This document shows positions 54,554 to 61,689 of a DNA stretch of 64,000 nucleotides, in pieces. The stretch comes from Paenibacillus sp. FSL R10-2782. GTDB lineage: Bacteria; Bacillota; Bacilli; Paenibacillales; Paenibacillaceae. How positions within the stretch are numbered: the stretch's first letter is position 1; each line of letters starts with the position of its first letter. The notes under the pieces were generated by a model. That model worked only from the letters and a program-made list of their open reading frames with translations. It did not search any database and was not told the DNA's origin. The stretch covers positions 4,269,001-4,333,000 of the forward strand of contig NZ_CP151951.1 of assembly GCF_038592985.1 (NCBI RefSeq). The letters run 5' to 3'. The translations under genes and the position numbers were made by a program.

Positions 54554-55181
54554 CCCCGTCAAGAAAACTATTCTCTCACTATCACCAACGACCATGTTTG
54601 AGCTGGTTGGGGCATGCGATCCCGTATAACAAGCGAAGCTATGAGGTTCGAATCATCGTGGGCTTGTTGCATTTCTCATACGAGAAGAAATTGCACATTT
54701 CATTGTGAATCCCTTGCAGTCCAAGCGAGCTCGGGGGACTACGCTACGCAAAGTTAAGACAGATGCAGCAGACGCTTGGCACTTAGCTGAAATGTTCTAC
54801 CACGGTGATATAAAGCCGCATCGGGCATGTGATGAAGCCCACACGGAGCTTCAAAATGTGACCAGACAGCATGAATTTGTAACATCCTTATACGTGCAAG
54901 CAAAGCTAAATGCTTGGGCTTTGCTAGATCAGGTATTCTCCGAATATGAACCCGTATTTTATGACCTTTACTCGGAAACGGCTCTAAAAGTCCTACAAGC
55001 CTGCCTTCAGGGTGAGGTGGAAAATGGCTCTACGCCATCCTTAGTAAAAACGAGCCTTATCGCCTGTAAAATACCATATTAATTCAGAAACTTTCTGTAT
55101 AAACAGAAGGCTTTCTTAGTCATGTCTGTAAACAGAGTATATCAAGTTTATGGATTTATTCAAAAAGTATTCTTGACGGGG
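54554..55181 (+). mobile_element. Relic of an IS110-type element with short inverted ends
   Basis: The interior encodes an IS110-family DEDD N-terminus: EEIAHFIVNPLQSKRARGTT, then LRKVKTDAADAWHLAEMFYHGDIKP (the K-T-D-x2-D-A motif), followed by a helical segment to a stop at about 55082. The rest of the transposase, including the C-terminal Ser domain, is missing. CCCCGTCAAGAAAAC at 54554-54568 and GTATTCTTGACGGGG at 55167-55181 are inverted copies with one mismatch. Most IS110 elements lack terminal repeats, so this may be a separate non-autonomous element that carries IS110 sequence. Confidence 0.65.
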
Positions 55182-55311
55182 CTGTTTTGATAGGATTAGC
55201 AGTTAGCAGTTCCAAAGCATTTATGCATTAATTCCACTGGTATATTATTCTAGTGCAGCGGGTAACCTATATACTGAATACCTGCAATTTTTAAACAAGG
55301 AGGTTTTTACA

Positions 55312-56019
55312 TTGGACCATCTCGTTATTTTGATCAGAAGTTTTTCTGCATTCGTTATCCTTATGATAATTGGGAGAATATTGGGGAAGCAAACCCTTTC
55401 CAATATGAACTTTCATGAATTCGTGACGGCAGTCATATTGGGAGCTATGGCTGCTAACTTTGCATTTAACGAAAAAATAGAAGTTGTCCACCTATTAATA
55501 GCCCTGTCCGTTTTTACAATTACTTCTTATGTTTTAGCCAAGCTTTTTTTGAAATTCAGAAACTTTAAGATGTGGACAGAGGGAACACCCACCGTTCTCA
55601 TAGAAGGAGGGTTCATTCTCGAAGATAACTTAAAAAAAAATAATATGACATTGGATTCTTTAAACCAGCAACTTCGCGAGAAAGATATTTTTAATATAGA
55701 AGAAGTGGAGTACGCCCTCCTTGAGATTAACGGAAAACTATCTGCCCAAAAGAAAAAGGAACTGCAAGCCGTGACATTAAAAGATCTGCAGTTGAATGCA
55801 GGTAATGCCGCACAGTTCCCAATTGAACTTGTAATCGACGGACAGCTTTTGCATGGCAATTTAAACTCCAACCATATTCCCGAAACCTGGCTGCTATCCC
55901 AATTGAAGGCTCGCGGCAAAAAGTTAGAGGACGTATTCTATGCCGTTAAAGGCAGCAACGGTCAGCTCTATGTGGATGAATATAAGGATAAAATCCAGCA
56001 ACCAATTGATGTTGAATAG
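55312..56019 (+). CDS. DUF421 membrane protein (YetF/YrbG-like)
   Basis: A 235-residue protein with three N-terminal helices (LIRSFSAFVILMIIGRILGKQTL, FVTAVILGAMAANFAF, LLIALSVFTITSYVLAKLFL) and a cytoplasmic C-terminal domain with the DUF421 pattern PTVLIEGGFILEDNLKKNNMTLDSLNQQLREKDIFNIEEVEYALLEINGKLSAQKK. In Bacillus these proteins are part of spore germination or membrane-stress sets, and the biochemical role is unknown. The TTG at 55312 has AAGGAGG 8 bases upstream. Confidence 0.85.
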   Translation: MDHLVILIRSFSAFVILMIIGRILGKQTLSNMNFHEFVTAVILGAMAANFAFNEKIEVVHLLIALSVFTITSYVLAKLFLKFRNFKMWTEGTPTVLIEGGFILEDNLKKNNMTLDSLNQQLREKDIFNIEEVEYALLEINGKLSAQKKKELQAVTLKDLQLNAGNAAQFPIELVIDGQLLHGNLNSNHIPETWLLSQLKARGKKLEDVFYAVKGSNGQLYVDEYKDKIQQPIDVE

Positions 56020-56039
56020 TATTGACTTTCGGTCAATAG

Positions 56040-56522
56040 CTACTTGAGATTCAACGTAATCAGATAATTGTATTTGGCAGCGTGCTTAAGCTCATCCAAT
56101 ATGATACCGTACACCGTGTCCTTATAGATGCCAGCAGGCAAACCAAACCAGATGTTGCGGTATCGTTCCACCGCACCCAATTCTCCCATCAAGGCACGTT
56201 GTAGACCTTCTGTATAGGATTTCACCCTCTCATATTGCTCACTACTGATGCCTGTAATTTCCTGTCCTGTCAAAGTCAGATACATCTCTCTGAACATTTT
56301 ATTGTGGCCACGTTCATCGTTACGGATGCTTTCAATAATAGCTACCTGCTCTTGTGAGGGAGCCAAATGGATTAATTCATCGTAGAACAGCTCATCGTTA
56401 CGCTCCCCTTGTACCGCTTCCTTTATCATTTGTACTGCTTTCGGAAATCCTGTGCTCCAGATAGGTACAAAATCGACCCGCATATAGTATGAATTTCTCC
56501 AATAAGAAGGTACTTGATACAA
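56040..56522 (-). CDS. Ferritin-like/rubrerythrin-type protein
   Basis: A 160-residue four-helix-bundle protein. Metal-type ligands are spaced as in ferritin-like proteins: ALMGELGAVERY and IILDELKHAAKYNYL hold E-x2-x-H-type pairs, matched earlier by AVQGERNDELFY and IRNDERGHNKMF (ExxH). It should bind two irons or manganese and act in iron storage or peroxide handling. The start is a TTG at 56522 with GGAGGAG 6 bases upstream. The N-terminus is Tyr/Asn-rich (YQVPSYWRNSYYM), which recalls spore-coat proteins. Confidence 0.78.
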   Translation of the reverse strand: MYQVPSYWRNSYYMRVDFVPIWSTGFPKAVQMIKEAVQGERNDELFYDELIHLAPSQEQVAIIESIRNDERGHNKMFREMYLTLTGQEITGISSEQYERVKSYTEGLQRALMGELGAVERYRNIWFGLPAGIYKDTVYGIILDELKHAAKYNYLITLNLK

Positions 56523-56540
56523 GTTTGTCTCCTCCCGACA

Positions 56541-56706
56541 TTAGTATATAGAAAGTATATGCGCATCTGCCCATGTTGGTTCCAACATTAGGAAAAATGA
56601 ACGCCGTTCCGCCCGCTCCCAGTCGCCCTTCTCTTGTGAAGTAATGCTGGTGGCTATTTGACTTACCAACATACTGGGTTGATTATACTGAGCTAGCTTC
56701 GCCGTA
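56541..56706 (-). pseudogene. Possible decayed gene fragment
   Basis: The minus strand holds a coding-like stretch reading DTAKLAQYNQPSMLVSQIAT then SITSQEKGDWERAERRSFFL and LEPTWADAHILSIY before a stop. No start codon with a ribosome-binding site is found, and an overlapping frame upstream (YGSFYIPIIPFSYNDLDKIT) looks like its displaced N-terminal side. I do not recognise the family. Confidence 0.3.
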
Positions 56707-56793
56707 TCTTACCATCGGTAATTTTGTCCAAATCATTATAGCTAAATGGGATAATTGGAATATAGAAGGAACCATAAGAAAAACAATATTAGC

Positions 56794-56970
56794 TTACAGA
56801 TTTCCCTTTGTTTTCACGAGGCTAAGTTCAATGTGACTTCTACCATGTAGCCATAGCAGTTCATCCAGTAAAAATGCTAATCCATCCTTGCTACGCAAAC
56901 GCTCGATCAGTTCTGTAACGACTTCCATAATCTCACGTTGTACATTCTCCGCTAATTGTAGCCCCCCACT
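56794..56970 (-). pseudogene. In-frame continuation after a stop codon
   Basis: After the TAA at 56971-56973 the same frame continues for 58 codons without another stop: SGGLQLAENVQREIMEVVTE, then LIERLRSKDGLAFLLDELLW and LHGRSHIELSLVKTKGNL. The composition looks coding (amphipathic helices). No start with a good ribosome-binding site precedes it; the first ATG is 14 codons in. It is either the severed C-terminal half of the gene at 57165 or a separate small gene. Confidence 0.45.
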
Positions 56971-57165
56971 TTACCCATCCACATAAAGATGTGAATGATC
57001 CGGTTGTTCTACCTTTCGTACATGTCGCAGATACAATATTCCATGTTCAAGATAAAAGAAATAGCTACGATCATACAGGACTCCCTCAAATAGTTCATAC
57101 ATATGAGGATCATCATCAGGTCCATATACCATGGCAACTCTTTTCAATTCAACAGATTCGCTCAT
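56971..57165 (-). CDS. Hypothetical protein (64 aa)
   Basis: A small acidic/aromatic protein: MSESVELKRVAMVYGPDDDP then HMYELFEGVLYDRSYFFYLE. AGGAAGG lies 9 bases before the ATG. I recognise no domain. The frame continues past the stop with plausible coding sequence, so the protein may once have been about 123 residues long. Confidence 0.55.
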   Translation of the reverse strand: MSESVELKRVAMVYGPDDDPHMYELFEGVLYDRSYFFYLEHGILYLRHVRKVEQPDHSHLYVDG

Positions 57166-57378
57166 AAATAAATCCTTCCTTCTGTATTGATTAGTTTTTT
57201 TGTCAAATAAAGAACATAAAATATGTTTATATGTATTTAATATACGACTTCTTATACATATAATACACTTTCACATTCATATTTTCAACACTTATCGAAT
57301 AAAATGTACGCATTATTGTAATTTAAGTTTGACTTCTATAAGATTTGAGTACATATAATAAGTTGAGGGGGATTGCTC

Positions 57379-57615
57379 ATGGGATTGAAACCAAGTTATA
57401 AACCAATGGAAATCACTCTAATTAAACGAGATAAAACACGAACTTACCTTCGTACTCAATTAGGAATTTCACCATCTACTTTGGCGAAAATGTCAAATGG
57501 GGAATTTGTAGCTATGAGTGTCATTGCACGCATTTGTGAGGAATTAGATTGTAAAATTGAAGAGGTTGTAGAGTTTATAAAGGAGCAACCATTAGATACA
57601 GAAAAAGAGCGCTAG
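57379..57615 (+). CDS. Small XRE-type DNA-binding protein
   Basis: A 78-residue helix-turn-helix protein: TLIKRDKTRTYLRTQLGISPSTLAKMSNGEFVAMSVIARICEELDCKIEEVVEFI. The SPSTLAKM..G segment is the recognition helix of the HTH_26/YozG-like XRE group. GAGGGGG lies 8 bases before the ATG. It is followed at once by a strong terminator, so it is a monocistronic regulator with an unknown target. Confidence 0.8.
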   Translation: MGLKPSYKPMEITLIKRDKTRTYLRTQLGISPSTLAKMSNGEFVAMSVIARICEELDCKIEEVVEFIKEQPLDTEKER

Positions 57616-57648
57616 CCTTTTTGAAGAGGATAGCGCTCTTCCTTTTTT
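57605..57648 (+). terminator. Terminator of the small XRE gene
   Basis: AAGAGCGCTA pairs exactly with TAGCGCTCTT and is followed by CCTTTTTT. The left arm overlaps the stop codon. Confidence 0.88.
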
Positions 57649-57744
57649 ATTAACTATATTTTCCTATTGTTAATCTACCCGCTGCATAAGGAAGCGATCA
57701 ATTAGTTCTATTTTTTGCTATATAGTAAGAAATGTACATGAAAA

Positions 57745-57870
57745 GCGGAGAAGACGGAATGGTGCTGTACAAGCGAAGCGGTCGCTTTTGTCCCCGGATT
57801 TCTACCCAATTATAAGCTTTATTCAAGAAATCCGGGGGCGGTGGCGATGGGAAGCACCATCCGTCTGCGG
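57745..57870 (-). repeat. Dispersed structured repeat, copy E
   Basis: In reverse orientation relative to the other copies. Outer arms GACGGAATGGTGCT (57753-57766) and AGCACCATCCGTC (57853-57865) pair with one bulge. Inner arms CCCCGGATTTC (57792-57802) and GAAATCCGGGG (57827-57837) pair fully. On the minus strand the internal loop reads ACAAAAGCGACCGCTTCGCTTG, matching copies C and D, while the outer stem has GGTGCT/AGCACC where D has TTGTTCT/AGAACAA. Confidence 0.82.
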
Positions 57871-58003
57871 AGTGGCACTAAAGTAACTTTTAAGTTCCAT
57901 TTCTTTTAAGTTCCATTTATATATTCGTTCTTTTGATTGGTTGCTCCACAGCTTTATAAGTCATGTCAGGGTAATCAATTATAATAAAATGGAGAGTGAT
58001 AAA

Positions 58004-58204
58004 ATGCACTTTATAAAATCGATTTACACAAAACAAAACATAAATACCTCAGTGCTCTTTTTTTCATTTTTAGTTCTATATAGTGTTTTTTCTGAGATTG
58101 AAATTAAACCCATAGCACTCTTACTTTTTACAGTTGTATTTGCCTTTTTTAATGCCCTGAGTAAATTTGTCCAATCCACACGTAGTGATAATGATCTTAA
58201 ATAA
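58004..58204 (+). CDS. Small membrane protein (66 aa)
   Basis: A short protein with two likely transmembrane helices (TSVLFFSFLVLYSVF and IKPIALLLFTVVFAFFNAL) and a charged tail (RSDNDLK). GGAG lies 9 bases before the ATG at 58004; the frame opens 21 codons earlier without a site. No family recognised. It is AT-rich and could belong to the accessory genome. Confidence 0.55.
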   Translation: MHFIKSIYTKQNINTSVLFFSFLVLYSVFSEIEIKPIALLLFTVVFAFFNALSKFVQSTRSDNDLK

Positions 58205-58222
58205 AGTTTCTTCAACACATTC

Positions 58223-58273
58223 AAAAAGGCCTCCATAGCATATAGTACGCGACTATACCGCTATAGAGGCCTA
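58223..58273 (-). terminator. Terminator of the SLH-protein gene
   Basis: On the minus strand AGGCCTCTATAGC pairs with GCTATGGAGGCCT (one mismatch), then TTTTTG. It lies about 57 bases after the SLH stop and also faces the small membrane gene. Confidence 0.75.
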
Positions 58274-58329
58274 TATTTATAGTTGGATCATTTCTTTGCT
58301 TTCGTCTGATCCTTCGATTGCTTTAGAAA

Positions 58330-59103
58330 TCACTTTGATTGCTTTGTGGCTTCGTACAAACGCTGTAAAATGGTAACCGCCTCAGCCCGTGTGACTAGCG
58401 CTTTGGGGTGAAGGTATCCATCATTGGCGGTAAGGACGCCCATATTAGTCAGGGTGTAGAATGCTTCTGCCTTTTGATCTTGGGAATCTCCATCATAATA
58501 GGGCTCCTCTTGAGTCGTGTCGATGTATATTACTGGATAGTTGATCGAGAAATTGTCATTGTAATTCGCCTGACGAATTTTTATATCCTTATACTGCGCA
58601 GCTGCAGAGATTACTTCCTTGATCTCAGGATGAAGAGTCTGATTCGTATAATCCGTCCGAACGGAAGCAATCATCATAACATCCCAGCGGGTCAGCGGTT
58701 TGTCGGGATTGATATAGAATTGATAGTTTGGATATTTGCCTCCTACTCTTTCAGTGAAGCCCCAAACATAATCCCCATTGAATAATGCTGCAAAATCTTT
58801 ATTCGCCCAGTGCTTACGCGCATCAACAAATTCTGAAGCTTTTCCGGACGAATGATTGATCTCTGGAAAAAGCTTGTGAAACATATTTACAAATTCCGCT
58901 TTCGTTATGGTTTTGCCTGGCTTGAAGGTCCCATCCGCATAGCCCTTGACAACACCTTTGTCGACCATCGAACGAATAGATTCAGCAGCCCACTCATATT
59001 TTGTCCCGTTCACATCAGTAAACGTATTTGCCGCGAATGCGGATTGACTAAAAAACAGTGCCACCGCAACCAGCGGAGTGATAAGCCATTTCTTTTTCAA
59101 CAT
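58330..59103 (-). CDS. S-layer-homology (SLH) domain protein
   Basis: A 257-residue secreted protein. The signal peptide is KKKWLITPLVAVALFFSQSAFAA with cleavage after AFA. SLH repeat 1 is FTDVNGTKYEWAAESIRSMVDKGVVKGYADGTFKPGKTITKAEFVNM; a diverged middle repeat carries FVDARKHWANKDFAALF and LTRWDVMMIAS; the last is MGVLTANDGYLHPKALVTRAEAVTILQRLYE. SLH repeats bind pyruvylated cell-wall polysaccharide and anchor proteins to the surface. There is no other catalytic domain, so it is an anchor-only or scaffold protein. Confidence 0.88.
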   Translation of the reverse strand: MLKKKWLITPLVAVALFFSQSAFAANTFTDVNGTKYEWAAESIRSMVDKGVVKGYADGTFKPGKTITKAEFVNMFHKLFPEINHSSGKASEFVDARKHWANKDFAALFNGDYVWGFTERVGGKYPNYQFYINPDKPLTRWDVMMIASVRTDYTNQTLHPEIKEVISAAAQYKDIKIRQANYNDNFSINYPVIYIDTTQEEPYYDGDSQDQKAEAFYTLTNMGVLTANDGYLHPKALVTRAEAVTILQRLYEATKQSK

Positions 59104-59347
59104 CTCTTTCCACTTCCTTCAGGTAAAATTTATGTAGAAAATAGTTCTCCAGAACTCCATGTTATATCGGCATCTCAAAAGCAAATGATGATGATAAACA
59201 GAAAAAAAACAACACAAAAAAGACCTCTGCAACGAGTAAATCCCGTCACAAAGGCCGTTATCCACTATCCCGAACACCTATTCCGCTAGGCTAACACATC
59301 TACCCCCGAACAGATCATCGGAAGACAAAACGTTGACGTAACGTGTG

Positions 59348-59470
59348 TTAACAAGGTTCTTCGTTCGGCTTCCCTGCATCCGTAGCTGTACGGAAGCTTG
59401 AACCGCAACCACAGGTAGCAATTGCATTCGGATTATGAATCGTGAATCTGGCGTTAGGCTCACGTTCGGC
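59348..59470 (-). pseudogene. 3' fragment of an ErpA/HesB-type iron-sulfur assembly gene (probable phage att side)
   Basis: About 40 codons read EREPNARFTIHNPNAIATCG and CGSSFRTATDAGKPNEEPC then stop. This is the C-terminus of an A-type iron-sulfur carrier (ErpA/YutM), with its Cys-x-Cys pair in TCGCGSSF. Nothing upstream continues the gene. The fragment lies exactly between the chromosomal SLH gene and the phage genes, as expected when a phage inserts into the 3' end of erpA and leaves the displaced tail at one junction. The intact copy should lie at the far prophage end. Confidence 0.75.
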
Positions 59471-59617
59471 CAAAACCGCGTCAGATCAACGTTTTTGAGC
59501 GTTGAACGGGATTGTGGATACGCACGACTACTTGTTAATCACACGCCTCTACAGCGTATAATCACGTTAATCGTATTCTACCCCAATGGATGACGGAACG
59601 CAACGCCTATAAACGAA

Positions 59618-59652
59618 GAAAAAGCGCCTGCCTCCGAAGAGACAAGCGCTTA
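59618..59652 (-). terminator. Terminator at the prophage edge
   Basis: On the minus strand AAGCGC..GTCTC pairs with GAGGC..GCGCTT around TTCG and is followed by TTTTTC. It would end the phage minus-strand transcript before it enters the chromosome. Confidence 0.65.
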
Positions 59653-59659
59653 GTTTATC

Positions 59660-60222
59660 GTTATGTTAGGTTATCCCCGAGATAAAAAATACTGTCTGGA
59701 TTGTTTGCGCACCAGATTTGGGGCCGCGCGAGGGGGCGCTTGGGGGTACGCGGTTAATCCTCATAGCGCTCTGTCTTCGGTTTACTCACCGTTTTTCACT
59801 GACTCATTTACGTTAGCTTTTGAATCGGACACTCGGACGCACCGACCCACGTGCCGGATAAATATACAACGGGTGTATACACTGGAGATTGTTAATTTGC
59901 AATCCGCAATCCCGTGTAAATGCCCGAATCCCGCGCCCCGTCTACGTTTAACGGACAGCCCCGAAAATGTACCGTATTCACCGTATATACATTTCCAGTT
60001 AATACGCTATAAAACCGCATAACGGTGCGGGCTAACGGGTATACACGCTGGTAATTTATGCACGGAGGTAGATGCATAATATCTCGTTTAACCAACGTAG
60101 GACGCGGCACTTAAATCCGCCATTACGGAAACCCCCGCGCCAGCCAACCCCCGAGTTTTAAGGCGGGTGTGCGTCGGGAGCTTCGTGTAGGTAAAACGGG
60201 CTATCTGTCCGGAATCGTCGGA
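59660..60222. other. Non-coding prophage-edge region with diverged direct repeats
   Basis: No gene is supported in these 560 bp: short frames on both strands lack ribosome-binding sites and are Pro/Arg-rich by composition. Two diverged copies of a CGGGT-TATACAC-CTGG-AATTT block occur near 59868-59905 and 60027-60060, and a related CCGTATATACATT lies near 59980. The region may be an operator or origin set, or merely att-flanking DNA. Confidence 0.45.
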
Positions 60223-60675
60223 TTATCCCGCGAGCAGTCGGTCCAACTCTTCGATGTCTTTGCGGATAGCTTCGTCCGATCTACGTTTGTTCTCGACCTC
60301 TTCACGCATATCGACAACCTCCGTCCGATCCGTTAGCAACCCGTATCTACGCATGAACAAATCGATTGCCTTTACGGAAGGCATACCGTTATTACCGCCC
60401 ATTATCGCTTTCATCAACTGAGTGTACACGGTCGACCGCATGGAATCAAGTTGACGCTCGGCCAGGTAGTTAACGTAGGCAGCGAACGTCGTCTGCGCTT
60501 TCCACTCGTATAGTGTTGAGCGCGCTATGCCGAGTTCGTCCGCAAGCTCCTGCATTGTGCGCTTCTTTCCGCCATCCGATAACAGTTCGCCCCATTCGTT
60601 AGATACGAGCAGTTGCGCGGCCCGTTGCTGCTGTGCCGTAAGTTGTTCCTCAAGTCGTCTACGCTGTGAGCTCAT
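60223..60675 (-). CDS. Phage HTH protein, phBC6A51/terminase-small-subunit-like
   Basis: A 150-residue protein with an N-terminal helix, then the HTH KKRTMQELADELGIARSTLYEWKAQTTFAAYVNYLAE, and a helical oligomerisation region (AIDLFMRRYGLLTDRTEVVD) followed by an acidic tail. This is the phBC6A51-family HTH fold that phages use as small terminase, which recognises pac or cos DNA. Its ATG overlaps the stop of the upstream gene (ATGA). A large terminase gene would be expected next but none is present before the prophage edge. Confidence 0.72.
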   Translation of the reverse strand: MSSQRRRLEEQLTAQQQRAAQLLVSNEWGELLSDGGKKRTMQELADELGIARSTLYEWKAQTTFAAYVNYLAERQLDSMRSTVYTQLMKAIMGGNNGMPSVKAIDLFMRRYGLLTDRTEVVDMREEVENKRRSDEAIRKDIEELDRLLAG

Positions 60676-61175
60676 TCGGTCTCCCCCTCTATACGTTTCT
60701 TCACGTCGGCTATTGCGGCTTGAAACGTTTCCTCATCGCTAAACGCTTCCGCCTTTTTCATCGTGTCCCTACTCGTCAACCAATTGAGCGCAATATGAAG
60801 GCTCCGCACTTGAGTATTAATGTCGAGTGTATCCAACTTATCTTCGTCTATTGCGTTGTTTACGCGGTTAATAACTCCGAGAGATAGCTCAACGCCCAAG
60901 CCCGGTACGCCACAATGCCTCTCCTCCGCGTGTTTAAGCAGCCTCGCATACTCAACGTATTGGGAAAGTCTATCCGTATCAATACGTGAAACCTCGCCCT
61001 CGGCCAGTATTCGGGCGTATTTGACCACGATCGCGGTAAACGGTTTGAGTCGGCCGATTATAGCGAGAGCCAGCGGCGTGCTAACGAACTTAGGAACGGG
61101 CTTCGGGTACGCGTCTAATCCTTGTTCAATACGGAGTTTACGTATGCACTCCGTTAAACGTGTGACGCCGTTCAT
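60672..61175 (-). CDS. Phage hypothetical protein (167 aa)
   Basis: An unrecognised alpha-helical protein: NGVTRLTECIRKLRIEQGLD, later VEYARLLKHAEERHCGVPGL and LHIALNWLTSRDTMKKAEAF. AAAGGGG lies about 10 bases before the ATG at 61175; the frame runs to 61268 over the end of the preceding gene. It is coupled to the small-terminase-like gene by ATGA. A virion or packaging role is inference from position only. Confidence 0.6.
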   Translation of the reverse strand: MNGVTRLTECIRKLRIEQGLDAYPKPVPKFVSTPLALAIIGRLKPFTAIVVKYARILAEGEVSRIDTDRLSQYVEYARLLKHAEERHCGVPGLGVELSLGVINRVNNAIDEDKLDTLDINTQVRSLHIALNWLTSRDTMKKAEAFSDEETFQAAIADVKKRIEGETE

Positions 61176-61227
61176 ACAATCATATCCCCTTTCGTAAGTA
61201 AAAGAGCGAGCCGCAGCCCGCCCGTTA

Positions 61228-61671
61228 TTAAATCCGCCCCAACACGATATAACGCTGTCCCGCGCCAAACGACGCGACGGCCACGCGATCGCCCGCCTTC
61301 AACTCGTCATGAAACGTAATCTCGAACGTACCGGACGTAAATGAGCCGAGATTAAATACGTCGCTGAACGCCTTCGAATTGACAGGCGTAGACGATTCCG
61401 TTTCCTTTGTTACGCGTGTGTAACGGTTGAGTTCGAGCGTAGTCGGTTCCACCGCCTTGACGGACACCTTCCGCGTATGTTCACGTAGATGCTCCGGTAT
61501 AATCACGTCGTCTCCGTCGAGTTCGATCTTCATGTTATCGACTTGTACGCGGAGAGCTGGCGGAGGTGCGGTGATCGTCGCGTATTCGATATCGACCTCC
61601 ACGTTGTGTCCGAGTTGCTTAATGACGTCGCGGAATTGCGATACGCCGTTACCTTCGATTAATTTAATCAC
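61228..61671 (-). CDS. DUF2577-like phage baseplate/tail protein (XkdR type)
   Basis: A 147-residue protein whose C-terminal end, HDELKAGDRVAVASFGAGQRYIVLGRI, fits the LKVGDkVllL...gGQqYiVLDR end of DUF2577/XkdR proteins. The middle VQVDNMKIELDGDDVIIPEHLREHTRKVSVK also fits the domain's beta strands. XkdR-type proteins belong to the tail-tube/baseplate region of contractile-tailed PBSX-like phages. The GTG at 61671 has AAAGGAG 9 bases upstream. It follows the tape measure by 18 bases. Confidence 0.7.
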   Translation of the reverse strand: MIKLIEGNGVSQFRDVIKQLGHNVEVDIEYATITAPPPALRVQVDNMKIELDGDDVIIPEHLREHTRKVSVKAVEPTTLELNRYTRVTKETESSTPVNSKAFSDVFNLGSFTSGTFEITFHDELKAGDRVAVASFGAGQRYIVLGRI

Positions 61672-61689
61672 TGACCTGTTCTCCTTTCG

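Noticed and set aside
59892..60110. 72-codon minus-strand frame at the prophage edge
   Set aside because: No ribosome-binding site, and the composition follows the repeated TATAC-rich sequence rather than a protein.
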